Source: Adiantum capillus-veneris
Lineage: Eukaryota > Streptophyta > Polypodiopsida > Polypodiales > Pteridaceae
Direction: 5' to 3'
DNA length: 64,000 bases
NCBI GenBank assembly: GCA_014529385.2
Contig: CM043963.1
Coordinates: forward strand, 99,490,412-99,554,411
Within the stretch, counting starts at the first letter, position 1. The number at the start of each line of letters is the position of its first letter. Below the pieces are notes generated by a model. That model saw only the letters and a list, made by a program, of their open reading frames with translations. It did no database searches and was not told the origin of the DNA. The position numbers were made by a program, and so were the translations under genes. This document shows, one piece after another, positions 38,084 to 51,439 of this stretch.

Positions 38084-38903
38084 GATGGTAGACCCTAAGG
38101 ATTGGTTAGCAAATTTTGAATTATGGATTATTTCAATTCATATCTTGAAAAATGAGGAGACGCTTCATATGGTACCACTGTTGATGCGCAGATATGCAAA
38201 GATGTGGTACGATGATTTGAAGGATGATGGTCAAACTTCATGGCAAAAATTGCATAGGTAGTTTTTGGAGCAGTTTTGAGAAGTGATCACCCCGACAAAG
38301 GCTGGTGCAAAGCTGAAAGCAGTACGCCAAGACATAAGTAAGGATTTCTTTATTTTGCTTGAGCAGTTTGAAGCATGTTGGAAATAGTTGGAGGCTGCCA
38401 CTAGGGTGAAAAGGCAATCAGTTTTTGAAGCTTTCAAAGTTCTTGAGTGTTTGCATCCGAGGATCAAAGATAAGGTGGAAGATGGTGCGGATACCTATAA
38501 GGACATGGTGTATCTGGCCAAGGTGAAGCGGAAGCTTAAGCTATGTTTACTAAAGCATAAAGATTATACTCCTCTTGAGGCAATAGGAGAGTATTCTATG
38601 GTTCAACCAAAGGCAGTGCTAGTTGTGCAAGATACAAAGCGTGTTTACGTAAGGCGAGTACTTGATTATGTTCCTTGGAGGTTTCCAGTTTATGATGTGC
38701 ATGTGACAATGATGGACAAACTTGTCAAAGAGGATAATCCCCTTGTTGAAGCGAGCTAGTGTGCAAAAGAGGTAGCAGGTGTTGGGTTTCCAAAGCGGAT
38801 TAAAGAGGTAGAGCCTGTTCTTATGGAAAGCTTGTACAAGAAGGTAGCAGATTGCAATCAAGTTGCAGAAAACGAGGGTAAAAAGAAGATGAAAAAAGTG
38901 TGA
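38084..38903 (+). pseudogene. Gag-like pseudogene of the right-hand element
   Basis: ATG at 38084 opens MVDPKDWLANFELWIISI, then LLMRRYAKMWYDDLKDDG and TSWQKLHR, the Trp-spaced pattern of retrotransposon gag capsid. After TAG codons (HR*FLEQF*E) it continues with VITPTKAGAKLKAVRQDISK and, in another frame from 38388, KVEDGADTYKDMVYLAKVK to NPLVEAS*CAKEVAGVGFP. At least three TAG stops and one frameshift are present. The rest of the internal region to 40143, including a frame at 39502-40002, has no recognised domain. No protease or polymerase is present. Confidence 0.7.
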
Positions 38904-40143
38904 AAAGCCTAGACAATGGTCAAGCTTTTGTGGATCAGGAAGCAGTTGAAGATGTTGATACCGAGTCAATGTATGATGCTAATGAAGAGGGAGATTCCAG
39001 TTCCCATTTTTGGGAGACAGGTGAGGAAGATGGACCGGATGAGCCCACATCCTATGACGAGGATTGAGCCAGTGATGGTAAAGGTAGAGATGCCTTCTTG
39101 TTTAGCTGATGATGTGGTCCTAGCCAATGTGGAAGAAGAACAAGTTGAAGTGCCAAAGCAAGTGAGAGAGGATATGTTGTCCAAAGTGACATGCAGTGTT
39201 CTATTGGTGGCCATGCTGATGAAGGTAGCAGATGTGGTGGTGCAATTGGTTCAAGGAGGATGAATTTGGGTCTATGGATAGCCAAGCTGGCCTACCAAGT
39301 TGAGAGGGGGATGATGATGAAGTAAAACCAAAGGGGGTTGGGCATCTTATTAATGCTCATGATGTGATGGTTGTTGAGGAAAGAGAAACGCAATTGTAGA
39401 TATCTATGGATTGCCAAGATGATGTTATAATTACAGGCCCTTTGGATTAGGTATGTTGTGAGAAAGAAGTTGATTGGGGCTTTGATGATGCTATTGATTC
39501 CATGAATGAAGAGATGCAAGTTCTTGTGGATAAAGCTTTAACCAGGGTACAGGTGATGCGAGGGTTAGCCCCTGTACAAGTGGAGAGTCCAGTGCCACGA
39601 TCATGTTCTATGGCAAAGAAAAGATATGCTGAGGGTGAGTCCAAGCTGTCAAAAGAGGTATGCACCACATGGTTAAAATGTATGCTCGTAAGTGCATCAG
39701 TGAGGTATGTTATCTACCAGATACGGAGTTCCATGGAGATGAACGCTGCTTTACATGGTTGGGAGGGAGGGTCAAAATTTTTGGTTGGTGTAGGTAGTAT
39801 GCTTGCAGGGCTCGATGTACTAATGAGGCAAGTAAATGTGTGGAGAAGTGCTAATGTGATTTGGGCATACTGTGTGCATGGATGGTTGAGGACATGGGTG
39901 AAGCACTATTGGAAGGTACTACAGATGGATGGAGGGAGTCATTGCAAATTTTTTGATCTAGGTGGAAGCTATATGATGCAGGGGGTGGGGAAACCCACAT
40001 GAGGTTTGGCAGTCACGTACATATGGTAGGATTTTTGTGGTTTTTCTCACAGTTTTGGGTAGTGTTTTCCAATTTTTGCAGTTGGTAGAAGAATAAGGCA
40101 GTTTTTTGGTTGAACATGAATGTTCAACAAGGGGGTTGGGTAA

Positions 40144-42073
40144 TGATGGTGCAGCCAAAGTGTGTTGACCCTAGTAGAGGGAACAAGCAGTAATGTGTAT
40201 GCTTGTAGATGCATGGCAGAGGGCTAGAGAAGATGGGAAGATCCTCGGTAAGCAAGGGACAGAGGAAATGTATGCTTTGTGTGGTTTTATAGGCCGAAAA
40301 GGCTTTGGATAGGACCTGACAGGGTGGCAAGTGAAGAATGTTTAAGGTGCTGGTTTTTAGACCAGATCTGTAGAGGTTGAAGTGCTAAAGAAGCAGGTCC
40401 AGACAACTCATCATGCAGAGCCACGATGCCCAAGTTATGGCAGTTTGAAGTAGGAGGTGATTGCAGATTCAAGATGGATAGGCCAAGTGATTCCAGGTAG
40501 TCCAAGCTTGTTTGGGGATATGGGTGTGTAGACATTGATTTATGGAGCCTGTTGGTATTTTCAAATCAGCAATCCGAGTCTCGCATGTTAAGATATTAAT
40601 AGTCGAAGTTTTCCGAGGGGCCGGGTTGGTGCCAATTTTTCCACGTCGAGAAATGTGCAATCTGGTGTTTTTCGAAGCTCAAGGGGGTTCTAGGATGTGG
40701 TGTGCATGGTGTAAAGTTAGTAGGAAGTGATTGTGCGTCAATCAAGACCCGGATCAGGAAGATAGTGCAAGTTGATATTTGTGTCAGTTGCCTGCAGAGT
40801 GGCGACAGATGAACTTGGCCAATTTTATCGGCCGTAGTTTGTTGTCTTAGGAGAGTGAAAGTGTAGAGCACATAGGTGATTTTGAAGTCGGGAATGACAA
40901 ATTTTGATGGAAACTTACGGCTCCACTATCTGCTGATAACTGGGAGCAGGTAGAAGTTGGGGAAGAAAAAGATAAAATTTTTGGGCTTATGTGGAGTTTT
41001 TGGACCTTGAAGGCCAAGGGGCAAAGGAGTGACACATGGCGGGGATGCTTTCTCCCACATGCGGTAAGGAGGGCTTGGAAGCTAGGGTATATATCCCATA
41101 TGGGGCACCCTTCACAAGCATCACATGGCATGGAAGTTCCTTGAATCTATGGCGGCGCTACCGGCGCTGCAATGGCGGCACTTTGGGATTCCAACAACGG
41201 TGGCGGAGCCCTCACGTAGTAGGTGATGATGTGATGATGCAGTAAGGAGTGTTGCCAGCATGTGCCATAAAGCCGCCAACCCTTTTGATAAGGGGGAGTG
41301 CCCACAATCACGGTGCCGTGACTATGAAGCTTGAGGCCATAATGAAGGGGTGGCTCATATGCATAGTGTGGGGCTCAAGACAAACCGAGTTGGTAGGGTT
41401 GGTTCATGCAAAGGGGAAATCCGAGAATAGCATGGGGAGATTTCAAGAACAGGGGGAGTACACACGCCCAAGGGGACAACATTTTGACGAGTTTTTGGGA
41501 GCAGTTTGTGGCAGGTTTGGGGAAGCTCTCGTTGGGGAAGAGGAAGAAGGTCGAGGAGGGGGTTTTCAAGGAGGAGAGTGCTGGAAGCCAACGAGGTTTT
41601 TTGACGACAGTGTGTCTCTTTTCTTGCCTCTCTATAGAGAGGGCCATGCAGAGGTGATTCTGAAGGTTGCCCAAGATTTTGTTGCTCGTCGTGTTCATGC
41701 TGATGGATTCTTTGTAGTTGAGGCTTGATTGTGTTGTAGATGATGCTCTTGGCAACAATTGAAGCAAAGTGTATCGATTTTTCTTGCTTGTTCTTCCCCT
41801 TTTTCCCCTTCTTCTCTTTGCTTTGTTCCAACAATCTGGTGCCGGTGTTTGAGATGCGTGTGACTCCCCGAGCCTCTTTGTGTGTGAGAGAGACGCAGAG
41901 AGAATGGTGTGTGATGTGGCACGATCGTAAACATGCAAAATATGGTGTGGTATGCTATCAGTTGTGTCAAGTTTTGAAGGTGAACTCTAGTGGATTGGGG
42001 TGCAATGAATATCATGGGCTATAAAGAGATGTGTTGTTTGTGTGTTGGGTGTGTTCCCCTTTCCCTATATCCA
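40144..42073 (+). repeat. 3' LTR of the retroelement array
   Basis: Starts TGATGGTGCAGCC right after AAGGGGGTTGGGTAA (polypurine tract) and ends TTCCCTATATCCA. It is the fullest plus-orientation copy of this LTR and matches the LTRs at 2779-4453 and 5763-7507 in reverse. Its frames on both strands are shadows of that repeat. Confidence 0.7.
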
Positions 42074-42650
42074 ACGTTTGAAGTTGAAGATGATTGCAAT
42101 TATGAAACGGATTTGGTAGATTAGGATAGGTGGTCAAAGCCAGTTTGAAGTGATAGATGTGTAGAGCTTGAATAGTGAAGTGCATTGGTCTTTTCAAATT
42201 GTCAATCGGAGCCGAGATGGGGGAGATATTAAAAGATGAAGTGTCATCAGGAGCCAGTTCTGTGCATGTTTGGTCACCTTGATTGGTGTGCCTAAAGATG
42301 TTTTTGTAAATCTTGATAAGGTTTGGGAAGATAGAGGACAACATATGGAGCTAACAAGAAGAAGCGTCTTGTCAATTGGAGCTACGGTTGTCGAGATACG
42401 ACGCGCTGAAGTTTGGGTCAATTCGCAACCGAAATGGATCCGATGTTTTTTTGCCAAGTTTGAGGCCATGTGGAGGAAGGAATGATAGGATAATAGGTAG
42501 AGTGAGAGTCAGATAGGCCATGTTTGGGGTGGTTTTAACGGCCTATTGATTGGATGTCTGTGCAACCATTGGCATGCACTTGAAACTTGCGGCAAAAAAC
42601 AAGTTTTTATTGAAGATTTTATGGTGAGTTTGGGGGTAGAACTACCCCAT
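42074..42650 (+). repeat. LTR fragment (type Y)
   Basis: Matches 21280-21740 and, inverted, 2190-2760. It stops in a sequence corresponding to the middle of the LTR, where GA- and G-rich sequence takes over. Confidence 0.65.
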
Positions 42651-42708
42651 CCTGCTGGGCTACTGGGGACAGAGAACAAGAGAAAGTTAGAAAGAGGGCA
42701 TCAAGGGG

Positions 42709-42711
<3 letters not shown>

Positions 42712-42773
<62 letters not shown>

Positions 42774-42804
42774 ACGAGAGAGGGAGAAAGTGGGAGGGGG
42801 GCTA

Positions 42805-42873
<69 letters not shown>

Positions 42874-43320
42874 TGAGTGAACGAGAGAGTGTTTAGAGAG
42901 AGAGAGAGAGAGAGCTATTTTGTTTTATGCATGGCGGGCCAAGGGAGAGGGAGAGGGATATTTTATGCGCCCTGCGGGGCTTGGTGAAAGAGAGCAAGAG
43001 AGAGGGAGTGAGAGAATAAGAGAGAGACTATCTTGAATAATGGATGAGAGGGAGAAAGAATCGTCCCATGCATGGAGGCCCTTGCGAGGGTTGACGGACG
43101 AGAGGGAGAGAGAGAGTGTCTGGCTACAATTGATAATGGAGGAGGGAGAGGGGGATGATGCCAAGGGGGGCGGCGCCCTACTGTGGGCATAAGGTAAGGA
43201 GAAAGGTGGGATGGAGGTAATGGAGGGAAGAAAAGAAAAAAAAACATTTTTTTTGTTGTTTATTTATGTTCCTAGAACGGGATTGGTTCTCATGGCTGCG
43301 GCTTCGAAAATTGACCGTCA
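42712..43320. repeat. (GA)n / poly-G block and related satellite-like sequence
   Basis: (GA)n, then about 32 consecutive G at 42741-42772, then more (GA)n to 42915, then sequence related to the end of the insertion at 61007-63525 (for example GCGGCTTCGAAAATTGACCG here and GCGGTTTCAAAAACCGGCCG there). No gene. Homopolymer length may not be assembled correctly. Confidence 0.75.
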
Positions 43321-44349
43321 GTGTGTGAAATTTTTGAGCTTCGAACACTGAGGTGAAAGGTCACTTATGACATGGAAGATCCATGCAAACCTACGAATGG
43401 AGTTTTATTGGCCGTCACATAGACGGATGTTCTTTACAACTTTCAAAATGCAAAGTAAAGCCACCTTTCAAATGGCTTTCAAATACAAAAGTATTGAGTG
43501 GTCATTGTTGAGATTTGAGGGCCCGAGTGAAACTCCATGGCCTTTCCAAACAGCGAAAGACTCCAGATTTTATAAATATAAATAGAGTACTAAACTTTTT
43601 GTACTTTACATTGCTAGGACTGTCAAAAATCTTCTTCCACCTTAGTACTTTTATAAATATAAATAGAGTATTAAACTTTTTGACTTTACATTGTTAGGAC
43701 TCTCAAAAATCTTTTCATATTCTACCATCTTAGTACTTACCCTTCAGCTTTGTTCTTCAAACTCTTTCAAATGGAGCAGAGTGTGACACAAGGAGGGTTT
43801 TTTCTTCCTTCAAATTTTTAAGCTCCATTTTATATAGTATAGGAGATCACTCTCTGGTTCACTTCAAAAAAAAAACTTTTTAAATATCTAATTTAAAATG
43901 CAAAAGTGAGGGTAAGATTGTAATAAATGACAGCCTTTGCAGAGTGTAAGAAATGATAAGCCTTTTCAAATGTAAAATCAAAAGACTTTCTTTTCTACAT
44001 AGAATAAATGTTCCAATTTGATTACAAATAACAAAAAATGGATAACTTTAGTAGAGGCTTTGTTACTTAATGTGAATTTACTTTTTGAAGATATAAAAAA
44101 AAGGAAGAATTTTAGTAAAATCCTTTATATTTAATGGAAATGTAATTTTTGAAGAATATACTTGGCTTTAATTTTAAACGGGCTTTTTTTAAGACCAATA
44201 TTGATATTTTTTTTATAAATTTTTGGAAGTGTGTATTTCTTTAAAGAGTTTAAGAAACAAAAAAAGCTCGCCTAACGTAGACTTGGGGCTGTCTTGCTTT
44301 GACGATATGCATGACATGCAAATGCAAGGGTCGTTATCCACGTTATTGA

Positions 44350-44416
<67 letters not shown>

Positions 44417-44984
44417 TCAAAGGAGACCCTGATGTGGCAAGCTTCGCAGACACTATACAAGAAAGCAAAGTGTTAATATGGACGCGCGGGCGAAAACAAA
44501 ATTCAAAAGATTGGTCTACGACTACTCATGCCTTGTTGTCAACAAAAGGTAAGTAAAGCATAGAAATTCGATGGTGAGAGACGACAAACATCCAGCTTGT
44601 AAACTTTTACACTTCAAGGCTCGATACGAACTTGAGGTTGGTTTTGTGATATTATAATGTGTTTAATACAATACACTCACAAATTGTAAGTTTTGCTTCC
44701 AAAAACAAAAGGGATTGAGATTCTTCCGAGTAATTTTCTTTGATAGGTTGCAAAAAAAAAGGCATTAAACTTAAAGGAGACTTACCAAATTACCCCTCAT
44801 ATTTATCCAAATCCTCAAAATATTCCTATTTTAAACTTTTCAAAAATGTCATTCAAATTTGAATAAATATGCTTAATATGCCATTCTACCAAAAATTCTA
44901 ATATGCTTCTTAAATTTTACCAAAATTTTAAAAATGCTGTCACATTTTTAAAAAACATCTTCTAGATTTTGCGAGGGGGGCTTG
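43321..44984. repeat. AT-rich sequence with an 81-bp tandem duplication and a (GA)n run
   Basis: Units starting TATAAATATAAATAGAGTA at 43571 and 43652 repeat with small changes to about 43735. A (GA)n microsatellite occupies 44353-44414. No protein is recognised. Confidence 0.75.
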
Positions 44985-46300
44985 TGTGCTTGGTGCGGTA
45001 GCCTATGAGTGCAAATAGCAGGGAGGATTAGAGGTGCTATTGTAGCAGGGTTTATCCAAGCCAAGTGATTGTTTTGGAGTCAGCACAAGGTGCCATGCAT
45101 TTGAATGAGCTAAAGGTTTTGCAGGAGGGAGGACCGTGTAGCGTCAGCCTTGAGCTTCTTCCTCTACTTCATCCTCCACCCCATTTTTTGCTATGGGAGT
45201 GGCCCCTCTCCCACCTCTCCTTGGAGGGGGCTTTGGGGGGTCGGTGTTCTTTTGTGGCGGTGTTCTCTTGTGTTCCTAGTTTATGGACTTCTTGTTGGTG
45301 TGGTAGACCTCACTTGGCCCTGTGACAGTGGAGGATGGGTATTTGGGATATGATTGGATCTTCTATGGAAGGGGCTTGGCTCCTCGTGAGCATGTACTTA
45401 GGGTATCTTAATTGGTGTTGCCATGGTGGTGTAATGATGCTACAGATCTGCTTCGGGGTTGTGTTTTATTTTAATGAGTTGCAATCATTGGGCATGCTAG
45501 CATAGTGGTAGGTCTCTATTATGTGGTGGTAACCAAGGTATGTTTCTATATTTTAGTTATGTTTGTATAATTTGTTAATGCATGGTTGACTGATTCTATG
45601 TGTATTGGGTTTGTAACATCCCTCAGGACTTGTTGTATTGTCTGCTCACCCATGGCATTGTATGTGCATAGGATGTTGAATTACTTTTGTTTATCTAATA
45701 TATCTAGCTCACCATTATGTGAGCATTGCAAAAAAAAAAAAACATCTCTGTCAGCTCATTACATTTTAAATTTTTTGATAAAGACAATTGTGTTGTGGTG
45801 ATTCTGCATGCCACATTGAGGGTTTTGAAGGATCTTTTGGACACGAGATGCCATGTTTCTTGGTCCGATGGTTATATTTTTTCTAAAATAAGTCTGTAGA
45901 TGTCTTCTAAGTATTGCAAAGAATCAACTATGTGATAATGGATGAAATCAAGGTAAATAGAGTACATGGATATTTTGAAAATTTTCAAAATTAGGGGGGT
46001 ATTTTGGGAATTTCCACAAATTTCAAGGATTGTGGGCTTCAAAACAACTGTGTTTGGGTAAATGTGGGCTAATTCCCCATCTGGTTGAGGTTTGCATGCT
46101 TCAGTAACTTGCTATATGGTACTAAGTATGCATGCACGTTTGAATGTGCTACAGGTTTAAGCAAGTCAAAAACCCTAATTATGTGTTTTGGGAGGCATAT
46201 TTTTGAAATAATTATAATATGAAATGCTATAAAACAATACCACACACAATACCTAATTTGGTACTAGATAGTATCAAACTTATTTCTATTTGGATTATTG
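44985..46300. repeat. Dispersed repeat R1, copy 2
   Basis: Same orientation as 1-1262 and highly similar, with small indels. It is followed, as in copy 1, by the start of a type Y LTR. Confidence 0.82.
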
Positions 46301-46600
46301 AAAAGGGGTAAAAGGGAACACAACCGGCACACAATCAACACGCCTCTTTATAACCCAAGATATATATACATCACCCCTAACCACTAGAGTTCTACTTCAA
46401 AACTCGACAATCCCACAAGAAAACCGTCGTTTACACACAACCGTATGCACTCACACTTGATGCGACAACACAAATAGAGCCCAATCACCCCTTGCAACAC
46501 GATTCACTGCCTTCATTGCACACACAAACCTCTCTCAATCTCTCTGTGCACAATAGACCATCGACGGGGCACAGTTACCGACCCTAAGATACAGTTACCG
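46301..46600. repeat. LTR fragment (type Y), left part
   Basis: Starts AAAAGGGAACACAACCGGCA and follows 1270-1500 and (inverted) 22440-22600 until about 46597, where the chromovirus LTR begins. The LTR continues at 60877 on the far side, so the chromovirus inserted into it. Confidence 0.7.
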
Positions 46601-46798
46601 ACCCTAAGGTCTTTGGAGCCCATTTTTGCACATGCCCCCCTTTGGATCCCTATTTTACCTCCTTTGGATCCCTATTGTGGCCGGTCTGCTAACTTAACCA
46701 ATATTCTAGCGTTTTCTCCCTTGGCACTTTCCCATATTGAATGATTAGTTTAACATGAGAAAATCATTTAGGAGAATTAGATATTGATTATTATGACA
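46601..46798 (-). repeat. Truncated 3' LTR of the chromovirus
   Basis: Matches 60663-60874. On the minus strand it begins TGTCATAATAATC after CGAGGACGAGAGTTAA. Only about 200 bp of a roughly 2-kb LTR remains. The left edge shows an 18-bp repeated word ACAGTTACCGACCCTAAG. The 47.0-47.18 kb stretch beside it holds no gene. Confidence 0.75.
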
Positions 46799-47182
46799 TT
46801 AACTCTCGTCCTCGACTATGGGTAGAGAAGATAAAGCATATTCATTAGGTTTTTTTCTAGCGGGTAGAGGATCCTTATTTTACCCTACGACATAGTTCCA
46901 GAATGGATGACTAGTCCATTTGGCGCTTGAGAGCATAAGCTGCCACAAGGATGTCTGCACATTAGTCCTATCAATCTTCCATAGTAGAGTGACAAGCTCT
47001 ACTTGGTGTTTGGGAGACGTCGTCTCCGCAAACTTGATCTAAGCATGCATACTACTTCATTTTTGTGCACAAGAAAGAGAAAGAGAGTCTTATAAGACAA
47101 AAACTTTGTTCATTTTTTAACATTTGTACATTTGCTTACTCTAGGTAAGCATTGTAAGCATTGACAAGGTTTAGATTATCCT

Positions 47183-48420
47183 TTAATTGTATGCCTTGCA
47201 TCCATCTAGCATCTTCAAAAGGATAATTATTAAACTTAATAAGATATCTCGGATAGTCTTACCGCCTCTTAGTACCTTGTCTTCATGTCGGAGAATGGAC
47301 TCGGGCTTTATCACCTCTTCTTGGTCCTCGATCTCTGGTGGATCTTCAATAGTTGGTTCTTGAGGTGGCTCTCCTTTGTAAGGCTTTAATAGGCTCACAT
47401 GAAAAGCATTGCGTATGAGCCAATGACTGGGCAACTTGAGTTGATAGGCCATCTCATTGATTGGCCTAAGAATCTAGAAAGGACCATAGTACCTTTTTGC
47501 TAACTTAGCAAAGTACTTTTGGTGTCCTGTAGGATTCTTGCCCGTCATGTGCCTTAATAGAGCCTTGGGAAATTTGAGTAAGACCCAATCATTTTCTTTA
47601 AAGGCTCGGGCTCTTTTGTGCTTGTAAGCAGGAGCCTTTGCCTTTGCTGTGAGATAGAGATCGCATCCTTAATCTTTTGGAAAGATTCTTGTAGGTCTCG
47701 GATATACTCATCTGCAGCGAAGATCTTCCCATGTACCTTAAGTAGCAAGGGACCTTTTGATCTTCCATCAATTACCTTGAAAGGTGCTTTTCTCATGGAA
47801 GTATGTACAATGTTATTGTAAGCATACTCCACTAAGGGTAGGTACTTCTCCCATTGGGATCTTTGATCTACTTCCGTTACATAGGATTTTAGTAGATCAA
47901 GAATTGTTAGGTTAGCTATTTCAGTTTGGCCATCCGTTTGCGGGTGATAGGCCGAAGAGAAATTTAACCTTGTTCCTAAACTCTCAGAGAGACCCTTCCA
48001 AAAATTACTGGTCATTCTAGCATCTCTATCCGACATTATGGACATTGGCAATCCATGGTACTTGAAGATTTGTAAAATGAAGAGGGTCGCCATTTGATGG
48101 GCTTTGATAGTCTTTTTGACAGGTATAAAATGAGCTTGTTTACTGAACCTGTCTACTATCGTCCATATTCCTGTATTCCCATGGATAGACTTAGGCAATC
48201 CAAAGATAAAATCCATGGATATGCTCTCCCATGGTGAATTAGGGATTGGCAAAGATTGAAGAAATCCAGGTTGCTTCCCTCTATAAAACTTTGTCTTTTG
48301 GCATACCACACATTTAGAAACATACTCTTGTATGTTTGCTTTCATGGTAGGCCAATAGAAATATGTTTCAATCCCCTTTAGGGTAGACTGAATCCATCTA
48401 TGCCCTGCATAAGGAGGAGC
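47183..48420 (-). pseudogene. Integrase and chromodomain of the chromovirus
   Basis: Integrase inserts the element's cDNA; the chromodomain guides it to chromatin marks. The frame from about 48420 to 47554 shows the zinc-finger end KCVVCQKTK, first Asp in MDFIFGLP, second Asp in MSDRDARMTSNFW and Glu in TDGQTEIAN, i.e. D-D-E. A frame change near 47560 separates the tail; 47452-47183 reads AYQLKLPSHWLIRNAFHVSL, then KPESILRHEDKVLRGGKTIR, the start of a gypsy-type chromodomain that ends in changed sequence. Length fits an ordinary plant chromovirus. Broken by frameshifts. Confidence 0.88.
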
Positions 48421-48593
48421 ATGAGATTCATACTTTACTTTCTCATGTCTTGTAAGGTAAATGGTTCCTCTTTCTTCCCTAGTGCAAGGGCTGAAATCAC
48501 ATCTCTAAAATTCGGATTAATAGGATACTCATCTTTCATAGAAGATAGATCATTGTGAGTTGCTATGGAAACCACCTTCACTCTCGGGCGTCT

Positions 48594-49991
48594 TTAGAGT
48601 GCATCGGCTACTTGATTATGCTTGCCAGCAATGTGAGCAATATGAAAATGAAATTGAGAAATAAAGTTTGCCCACATCATTTGTTTGTCAGAGAGCTTGG
48701 TCTGCGTCATGAAGTACTTAAGACTTTGGTGATCCATTCGTAGAATGAAACGAGTCCCCAATAAATAGTGCTTCCATGAGTCTAAGTCATGTAGAACTGC
48801 GAGGAGTTCCTTTTCGTATATGCCTAGAGCTTGCTCAATAGGGTCGAGCCTTCGACTTTCATAGCCTATGGCGTGCCCTTCTTGGAGCAAAACAGCTCCA
48901 AGGAAATCACCACAAGCATCACATTGGACCTCAAATGGCTTTGAGAGATCCGGTAGTGTAAGCACAGGTTGAGAGATAACCTTTTCTTTAAGCTTTTCGA
49001 AAGCATTGTTTTCCTTGGCAGAACATGTGTACCTAATGTTTTTCTTTGCTAGGTCATGTAATGGTCCTGCTATTAGTGAGGACTTTTTTATGAAGCGTCT
49101 ATAGTATGCACACATACCTATAAAGATTCTTAACTCATGAAGATTCCTTGTGTTCGTCTAATGAATTAGAGTAGATGATAATATCATCAAAGAACACTCC
49201 AGTAAAGGTTCGGTGAGGCGCGAATAGCTTCTCCATCAAGCGGTTTAATGTGGATGGTGCATTGGTCAAGCCAAAAGGCATGACAATGTATTCATAAAGA
49301 CCAAACATAGTGCGAAATGCGGTCTTTACAATGTCTTGATCAACTATTCTTATTTGATGATAGCCGCATTTTAGGTCAATCCTACTGAAGTAGGTGGACC
49401 CTTGTAGCTTATCAAATAGGTCTTCTACCCATGGAACGGGAAACCTATTCTTGATAGTGATCCTATTTAGTGCTCTATGGTTGACACACATACGATATGT
49501 GCCGTCTTTCTTTTGCACTAATAGCACAGGTGAGCAAAATGGAGATGAGCTAGGCCTAACCATGCCCTCTCAACTAACTCATGCACTTGCTGCATAATCT
49601 CCTCTTGTTGAGCATGAGAAACTCTATAAGGAGGTTTGTTAGGCGGTGAACTTCCTGGAAGAAGTTCAATTGCATGGTCATTATTACCTCGTTTAGGAGG
49701 TAGCTCACAAGGGATGTCGTCAATAAAGACATCCTGAAACTCCTTGAGAAAATTGGATAACTCTAATTCCTTTTGATTGTGTACATTTTCTTTTGCTAAA
49801 ACATTAGGTTCATTTTGAGAATCTTTAACAAAAATCATGTACACGGAAATAGAGATCTTTATTGACTTGTTGAAAGCTTGTGTATGAACAATGGGTATAG
49901 TGTTACCCATTTCCTTAGCATCTATATACATATCGTTTTCCCTGAACTTAAAGGAGATTCTCCTTTCAGGGAATTTAACATTGGCAGTCAT
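48594..49991 (-). pseudogene. Reverse transcriptase and RNase H of the chromovirus
   Basis: From 49991: HAIELLPGSSPPNKPPYRVS leads to the RT. After a frameshift near 49550 follow SPVLLVQKKDGTYRMCVNHR, ALNRITIKNRFPVP, FSRIDLKCGYHQIR, MPFGLTNAPSTLNR and the active-site box FFDDIIIYS. Another shift near 49125 leads to MCAYYRRFIKK and RNase H (VQCDACGDFLGAVLLQ, ELLAVLHDLDSWKHYL, DHQSLKYF). The order RT, RNase H, integrase is diagnostic of Ty3/gypsy. At least two frame changes make it non-functional. Confidence 0.9.
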
Positions 49992-50011
49992 GCGATCAAA
50001 CCATGGTGCCC

Positions 50012-50251
50012 CTAGATTAGATCCTCATGCTTGAGAGGAGAGATAAAGAAGTCCTCTTTGTCCTCATAGCTTTGGACATGGAGCCTCAATTTCCCGATTA
50101 AGGCAATGAATGAAGCTTCTCGCCCCTTGAAAGCACCGTCTGCAGGTAGGACATCTCCCATCTCGTAGGCTTGTATGCCTAGCTTGGTGGACAACTCTAT
50201 AGATATAAAATTGTGAGTAGAACCAGGGTCAAAGAGAATAAAAAACATCAT
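50012..50251 (-). pseudogene. Aspartic protease of the chromovirus
   Basis: Contains LFDPGSTHNFIS, the retropepsin active-site region, which normally reads D-S/T-G; here Pro replaces the Ser/Thr. It is separated from gag and RT by stops. Confidence 0.8.
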
Positions 50252-50257
50252 GTTCTC

Positions 50258-51092
50258 TTACCTTTCCCCAAGCATGGCATAGAGGAGATCCTTTGTGGTG
50301 AATTTCCTCCTCTTGGATTTCGACCAAGGTAGCTCTAGGAAATTCATGGTGGGTGTTCTTTTGGGGACAAGCGTGGTACACATGCCCTTGCTCGCCGCAC
50401 TTGAAACAGCGGTTATCCTTGCGATAATGCTCAAGCTCTTCAGGAGAGAGTTTATTTTTGCCTTTATAAACTCCCTTCTCTTTAGCTTTGTTGGAGTTGC
50501 CCTTAGGAGACTTTTGGACATTGTCCTTGCCCTTAGGCTCATTGTAACCCTTGTTTTCCGTGGGCTTAGAATTTCTTTTAGCCCCCGTTTGGAAATTGAT
50601 TCAAGAGGCCACCATAGTATGGTATATAACCGCCGATATGGTGCGTGGCCTTTGGGAGTTGACATACTCCACCATTTCTTCAGTTAAGCCAGCAGAAAAT
50701 GGTTGCTTTTGCTCTCCAAAATCCAACTTCTTGAAGACAATGGCTTTGAGTTGTAAATCGCAAAACTTGTCCACATATTTGTGAATGGATCCGTAGGGAG
50801 AGAGCTTCAAGCTTTGCCATTCGGTGAGTACTTTTTCTTTGGCGTCGATGGCCAAAAACTGCTTCATAATGGAAGCTCTTAAAGCTTTCCATGTTTGTGG
50901 AGCTTCACTGTTGGCCCGTAGGCTACACCACCATTGTTTGGCAGACTTTTGAAAGTACATAGCTACATGGCATAGCTTAGGGGTCTCCGTGAAGCCCTCA
51001 TCTCCAAACGCCCCATTGAATTGTTGTATAAAGGCCAAAACTTTGTCCGTAGCACCAAAGGTGCCATCATCTAAGTTGCACTGTATGTTATA
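50258..51092 (-). pseudogene. Gag (C-terminal two thirds) of the chromovirus
   Basis: From 51092 the minus strand reads NLDDGTFGATDKVLAFIQQF, then AMYFQKSAKQWW, LSPYGSIHKYVDKFCDLQLK and, in another frame near 50415-50374, a CX2CX4HX4C zinc knuckle (CFKCGEQGHVYHAC). This is a retrotransposon gag. It is cut at about 51.09 kb by the insertion; its N-terminus is at 58407. Confidence 0.85.
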
Positions 51093-51439
51093 CGGTAAAC
51101 GGACGTATTATACTACACCCATTTTTATTCGACCGTATTATATGGTGCCACATCAGCAAAAACATTGTATCGTATAATTTCTCAGCAATTCGATCGAAAT
51201 ATTATTACGATCGAAATATTAGTTCTATCAAAATCATACTTCGATCAAAATAAATTTGTTTATATATGCTGAAACGGACTGTTTTACTCATTCCATTGAT
51301 CTCTCTCCCCTCATCTCACCTATACGTGAGTCTTACAAAACGAAGAAAAATCTAAAACTGTTAGTTTAAATATGCATATTTTTTCTAGTGAAAATTTAGA
51401 GCTTGTATATATTTATTTTTATAGGCTTTGGAGTTTTGA

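Noticed and set aside
51080-51125. CACTGTATG at the left edge of the hAT/kinase insertion, as a CACTA-type end
   Set aside because: The partner end at about 58.2 kb has no matching inverted sequence, and the transposase inside is hAT-like.
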